From positions 1-64,000 of the forward strand of contig NZ_JBLWWF010000011.1 in assembly GCF_048268085.1 (NCBI RefSeq): 64,000 nt of DNA, written 5' to 3'. This DNA comes from Neptunicella sp048268085 (GTDB taxonomy: Bacteria > Pseudomonadota > Gammaproteobacteria > Enterobacterales > Alteromonadaceae). Under the pieces are notes generated by a model that was given only the letters and a program-made list of their open reading frames with translations, did not search any database and was not told the origin of the DNA. Position 1 is the stretch's first letter; every line of letters starts with the position of its first letter. Made by a program: the position numbers and the translations under genes. Below, one piece after another: positions 61,088 through 64,000 of this stretch.

Positions 61088-61129
61088 CGTAGCTCGTAGC
61101 TCGTAGCTCGTAGCTCGTAGCTCGTAGCT
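61088..61129. repeat. Six perfect tandem copies of CGTAGCT
   Basis: The 7-base unit CGTAGCT is repeated six times without error between the converging serA and GGDEF-EAL genes. A related unit precedes it (GCGGCGAGCTTAGCG). Each copy contains the palindrome AGCT. It is non-coding and could vary in copy number between strains. Confidence 0.95.
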
Positions 61130-61138
61130 AAATATTAG

Positions 61139-63094
61139 CTATACCTTAACCTGACCTTGCAGTTTTTTCTCAACGTTAAGCAATTCGGTAAATTCGTTGG
61201 CCGGCATGGCTTTACCGTAAAAATCCCCTTGTACAATATCGCATCCCATGGCCGTTAATATCCGGGCAACGGCAGTAGACTCAATCCCCTCCGCTACCGA
61301 CACGCGACGCAAGTCTTTACATAATCCCAGAATCGCCCGAACAATGGCCTGATCGCCTTTATCGGTATCTAAACGGGTAATAAAAGCCCGATCAATTTTG
61401 ATCCTGTCCACGGTTAAATTTTTTACATAGGCCAGTGACGACATGCCGGTACCAAAATCATCAATGGCAATCGCCACTCCAGCTTTAGATAACTGTTTGA
61501 ATACTTTTTGCGTGTGTTCAATATCTGCCAGCGCGGCATTTTCGGTTAATTCCAGCTCCAGTGAATCCGGCGGGATCTGATACCGCGCTAATCTTTGGTG
61601 AATATATTCCAGTAACTGGGGATCATTGAGATTATAAGGAGAAATGTTTACCGAGACCGGAAATTCAAATCCCAGTTCGCGCCATTGAGCATTTTGCTCT
61701 AGCGCCTGATCGATAATATAACGGGTAAATTCATTGATCATACCGCTACATTCGGCAATATCGATGAAGCGGTCAGGGAAAATCAGACCTAATTCGGGGT
61801 GTTGCCAACGAATTAACACTTCAGCACCGACAATGGCATTGGTTTTCAAGCAAATTTGAGGTTGAAAATACAGGACCAACTCTTTCAAAAACAGGGCTTT
61901 ACGTAAATCGGCCGTTAGTTTTAACTGCTCTACGGTACTGGCATCTTGTTCCAAATTAAAATGCGCCAGTCCTAATCGTTGGCGTTTCGCCGTATACATT
62001 GCAATGTCAGCACGACTAATTAAGGCTTCGGCAGTGGTACCATGGGATGGAAAACTGGCTATTCCGATACTCAATCCCACTTCCAGATAAACACCTTGAA
62101 TATTAATCGGTTTCTGCACCAGATTAATAAGGTGTTTGGCCTGTAACTCGGCTTGCTCTTTAGTGGTATGTGGCATCCAGATGGCAAATTCATCGCCACC
62201 AAAACGCCCTAAAATGTCATTCTCCCTTAACAGGCGGCTCATATCCCGACTTAAGTGCTTTAACAACAGATCTCCACATGCATGCCCCAAGGCATCATTG
62301 ACCTCTTTAAATCGGTTAATATCAATTAGTAACAGGGCAGCATGGAGTTCCGGAGTAGTCGATTGTGGCAATCCGTTATCTGCTGTTTGTTGGTTAAGCG
62401 CGGCGACATAATCGCTAATACAATTGAAAATATGATCACGATTATAGATCCCCGTCAACGCATCGTGACTGGCTTTAAAATCCAGCTCTGAACTAAAAGC
62501 GCTATGCTGTCGGGCAATCACGATACCAATGGCCAGTGCACCAATAAATGCCAATACGCAAATAACCAACGCCGTTAGAAGAATATGGTAAATCACCTTT
62601 ACCAAAGCATTATCTAATACATCCGTCTGTTTAATCAGTAACAGGTCAATATCCAGCTGCGGATCACTCTGAACCGCCCAAATATAATGACTAGTTGGCG
62701 TATTTAACCAACCATTTTGATTGACATCAGAGCGGACCAATTCATCCAGACTACTGGATTCAATGTCCAGATGAGTACCGTATTGAGATTGATAGATAAG
62801 TTCTCCCTGGCGAGAGACACGCAATTGATAATTCCCGTCCAGAACCTGTTCGGGTAAGTTAAGTTGATCAGGGCGGATCCGTTCTTGAACAAACGCATGC
62901 CGGATCTGTTGCATAATTAATCGGGCATTTTGCGAGACGGCGTTAGCTTCGACCTGCTTACTGGCATCTTCACTGATACGATATGACACCAGACTGAATA
63001 CCGCGGCAATAATAAACGCCACAATTGAGCAAATAACAATTAATCGTAGCCGGATCCGTCGGCTGGATCGTATTATTGATTGCTGTCTGCTCAT
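61139..63094 (-). CDS. Membrane GGDEF-EAL c-di-GMP enzyme
   Basis: A 651-residue protein with two membrane helices (IRLRLIVICSIVAFIIAAVFSLVSY and LLTALVICVLAFIGALAIGIVIA) around a periplasmic sensor of about 120 residues. The GGDEF domain has DALTGIYNRDHIFN, RFGGDEFAIWMP, and the RxxD site in RENDILGRF. The EAL domain has GAEVLIRWQHPELGLI, where EAL reads EVL. It keeps VNISPYNL, ELTENA, DDFGTGMSSLAYV and IKIDRAFI, so phosphodiesterase activity is plausible. Both activities may be present. The sensor domain was not recognised. Confidence 0.92.
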   Translation of the reverse strand: MSRQQSIIRSSRRIRLRLIVICSIVAFIIAAVFSLVSYRISEDASKQVEANAVSQNARLIMQQIRHAFVQERIRPDQLNLPEQVLDGNYQLRVSRQGELIYQSQYGTHLDIESSSLDELVRSDVNQNGWLNTPTSHYIWAVQSDPQLDIDLLLIKQTDVLDNALVKVIYHILLTALVICVLAFIGALAIGIVIARQHSAFSSELDFKASHDALTGIYNRDHIFNCISDYVAALNQQTADNGLPQSTTPELHAALLLIDINRFKEVNDALGHACGDLLLKHLSRDMSRLLRENDILGRFGGDEFAIWMPHTTKEQAELQAKHLINLVQKPINIQGVYLEVGLSIGIASFPSHGTTAEALISRADIAMYTAKRQRLGLAHFNLEQDASTVEQLKLTADLRKALFLKELVLYFQPQICLKTNAIVGAEVLIRWQHPELGLIFPDRFIDIAECSGMINEFTRYIIDQALEQNAQWRELGFEFPVSVNISPYNLNDPQLLEYIHQRLARYQIPPDSLELELTENAALADIEHTQKVFKQLSKAGVAIAIDDFGTGMSSLAYVKNLTVDRIKIDRAFITRLDTDKGDQAIVRAILGLCKDLRRVSVAEGIESTAVARILTAMGCDIVQGDFYGKAMPANEFTELLNVEKKLQGQVKV

Positions 63095-63137
63095 GGCGAC
63101 TTCCTAAGTACGGGTAGACTAATTAATTAACGATTTG

Positions 63138-64000
63138 TCATCCGGCATTTTCCATCGTACTACCGTAGTCCAAACCGATTTGCTGACGAATTGAATCCAT
63201 CACATGCATGTTAGCCAATGTATCAGATAAAGGCATGATACTGCTTTGCAATTTACCTGCTGCTATACACTGTTCTACTTCACGAATTTGGTATTCAAAA
63301 CCATTCACTTCATGGGGTAATTCCAGCGTCACTTTTTTATCTTCATTAGTGAGTTTAACCACATGCCCGGCCCAAAACATATCGCAGATTTCAATGGTCC
63401 CGGCACGACCATGTAACAACATATTATTGGCAGATCTGGCTTCAACTGATGTGATAAACTGGCCAAGTCGGTCATCAGGATAACGTAAATTAGCGGTCAA
63501 AATATTATCCACTCCGGTCGTTCCAATTCGGGCCATCGCCTGAATATCCAGCGGATTGGCATCCATCATCCATTGGCTTAACGCAACCGAATAAACGCCC
63601 AGATCCAGCAACGCTCCACCCGCCAGATTTTTATTTTTCCAACGATTTGTATCACCTTTAAACGCGAAGCAGATGCTCGAGTTAATCGCCTGCAACGTCC
63701 CTATTTCACCATCCTGCAGCCATTGTTTAGCCTGCTGGCAGGAAGGCAAAAAGCGGCTCCACAGCGCTTCCATAACAAATAAATTCTTTTGTGTGGCTAA
63801 CTGGATAATTTTTTCAGCTTGACGGGCATTGACGCAAATTGGCTTTTCAATCAGCAAGTGCTTGCCCGCATGCAAACACAGCATGGCCTGCTCAAAGTGA
63901 AAATTATGCGGGGTAGAAATATACACAATATCGATTTGCTCATCGGCAACCAACGCAGCATAACTGGTATAATAGCGTTCCGCCTGATTGGCTTGGGCAA
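63138..64000 (-). CDS. Gfo/Idh/MocA family oxidoreductase (partial, runs off the window)
   Basis: This minus-strand frame has its stop at 63138 and stays open to the window edge, so its 5' end is missing. Readable parts are IDIVYISTPHNFHFEQAMLCLHAGKHLLIEKP, with the catalytic Lys in EKP, and KNLAGGALLDLGVYSVALSQWM. These are typical of NAD(P)-dependent Gfo/Idh/MocA sugar oxidoreductases and dimeric dihydrodiol dehydrogenases. The substrate is unknown. The NAD-binding Gly motif lies beyond the window. Confidence 0.88.
   Translation of the reverse strand, partial: AQANQAERYYTSYAALVADEQIDIVYISTPHNFHFEQAMLCLHAGKHLLIEKPICVNARQAEKIIQLATQKNLFVMEALWSRFLPSCQQAKQWLQDGEIGTLQAINSSICFAFKGDTNRWKNKNLAGGALLDLGVYSVALSQWMMDANPLDIQAMARIGTTGVDNILTANLRYPDDRLGQFITSVEARSANNMLLHGRAGTIEICDMFWAGHVVKLTNEDKKVTLELPHEVNGFEYQIREVEQCIAAGKLQSSIMPLSDTLANMHVMDSIRQQIGLDYGSTMENAG

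Noticed and set aside
61088..61129. CRISPR array
   Set aside because: The units are 7 bases with no spacers, and no cas genes are present.

Overview
The window looks like core chromosome of a marine-type gammaproteobacterium, probably in or near the order Alteromonadales. The evidence is a set of gene orders typical of that class: rpoE-rseA-rseB-rseC, lepA-lepB-rnc-era, serB opposite ytjB, sdhE-ygfX opposite ygfZ, rlmD-relA-mazG, rdgB-hemW, and ygfB-pepP-ubiH-ubiI beside 6S RNA and fau. Base composition is moderate and non-coding gaps are short. The genus cannot be fixed from sequence reading alone. No rRNA, tRNA, insertion sequence, prophage or CRISPR array was seen.

Layout. 1-740: a broken TIGR02450-type gene next to a perfect inverted repeat, then tspO. 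786-3371: serB, ytjB and a TatD nuclease. 3504-8463: pdxH-era-rnc-lepB-lepA (minus strand). 8662-11294: the sigma-E operon with a readable sigma-E promoter. 11525-16283: nadB, a MaoC-like protein, ygfX, sdhE, ygfZ and an FKBP. 16357-18819: a DUF1993 protein, a bacterial ionotropic-glutamate-receptor-like potassium channel and a YgjV-like membrane protein. 19229-23630: an accessory operon of leader peptide, TonB-dependent receptor, response regulator and histidine kinase. 23884-27143: a Tat-exported GMC dehydrogenase operon. 27543-30207: lysS and prfB, the latter with its programmed frameshift. 30718-34726: an EAL-HDOD protein, a DUF1080 (3-keto-glycoside hydrolase type) protein, a PAS-AraC regulator and a solute-binding protein. 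34769-38155: argS and prfC. 38390-44862: a large hybrid kinase, a response-regulator diguanylate cyclase and a repeat-containing exported protein. 44969-51171: mazG-relA-rlmD-acpS-pdxJ-recO (minus strand). 51508-53260: rdgB-hemW. 53700-61046: the ubiI-ubiH-pepP-ygfB cluster, 6S RNA, fau, rpiA and serA. 61139-64000: a GGDEF-EAL protein and a Gfo/Idh oxidoreductase that runs off the end.

How the parts may work together. The housekeeping genes cover envelope stress, protein export, translation factors, B6, NAD and ubiquinone synthesis, and serine synthesis. Two accessory modules stand out. One is a candidate periplasmic pathway for C3-oxidised sugars: the GMC dehydrogenase, its Tat small subunit and a Tat-exported Hyi-like isomerase, with a DUF1080 protein and a divergent PAS-AraC regulator about 5 kb away. 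The other is the receptor/two-component operon, which has three 11-bp-phased direct repeats and an 18-codon leader ORF that overlaps the receptor start codon. A tandem pair of near-consensus MetJ boxes in front of serA suggests methionine-responsive control of serine synthesis. Functions are assigned by reading motifs; no database search was run.
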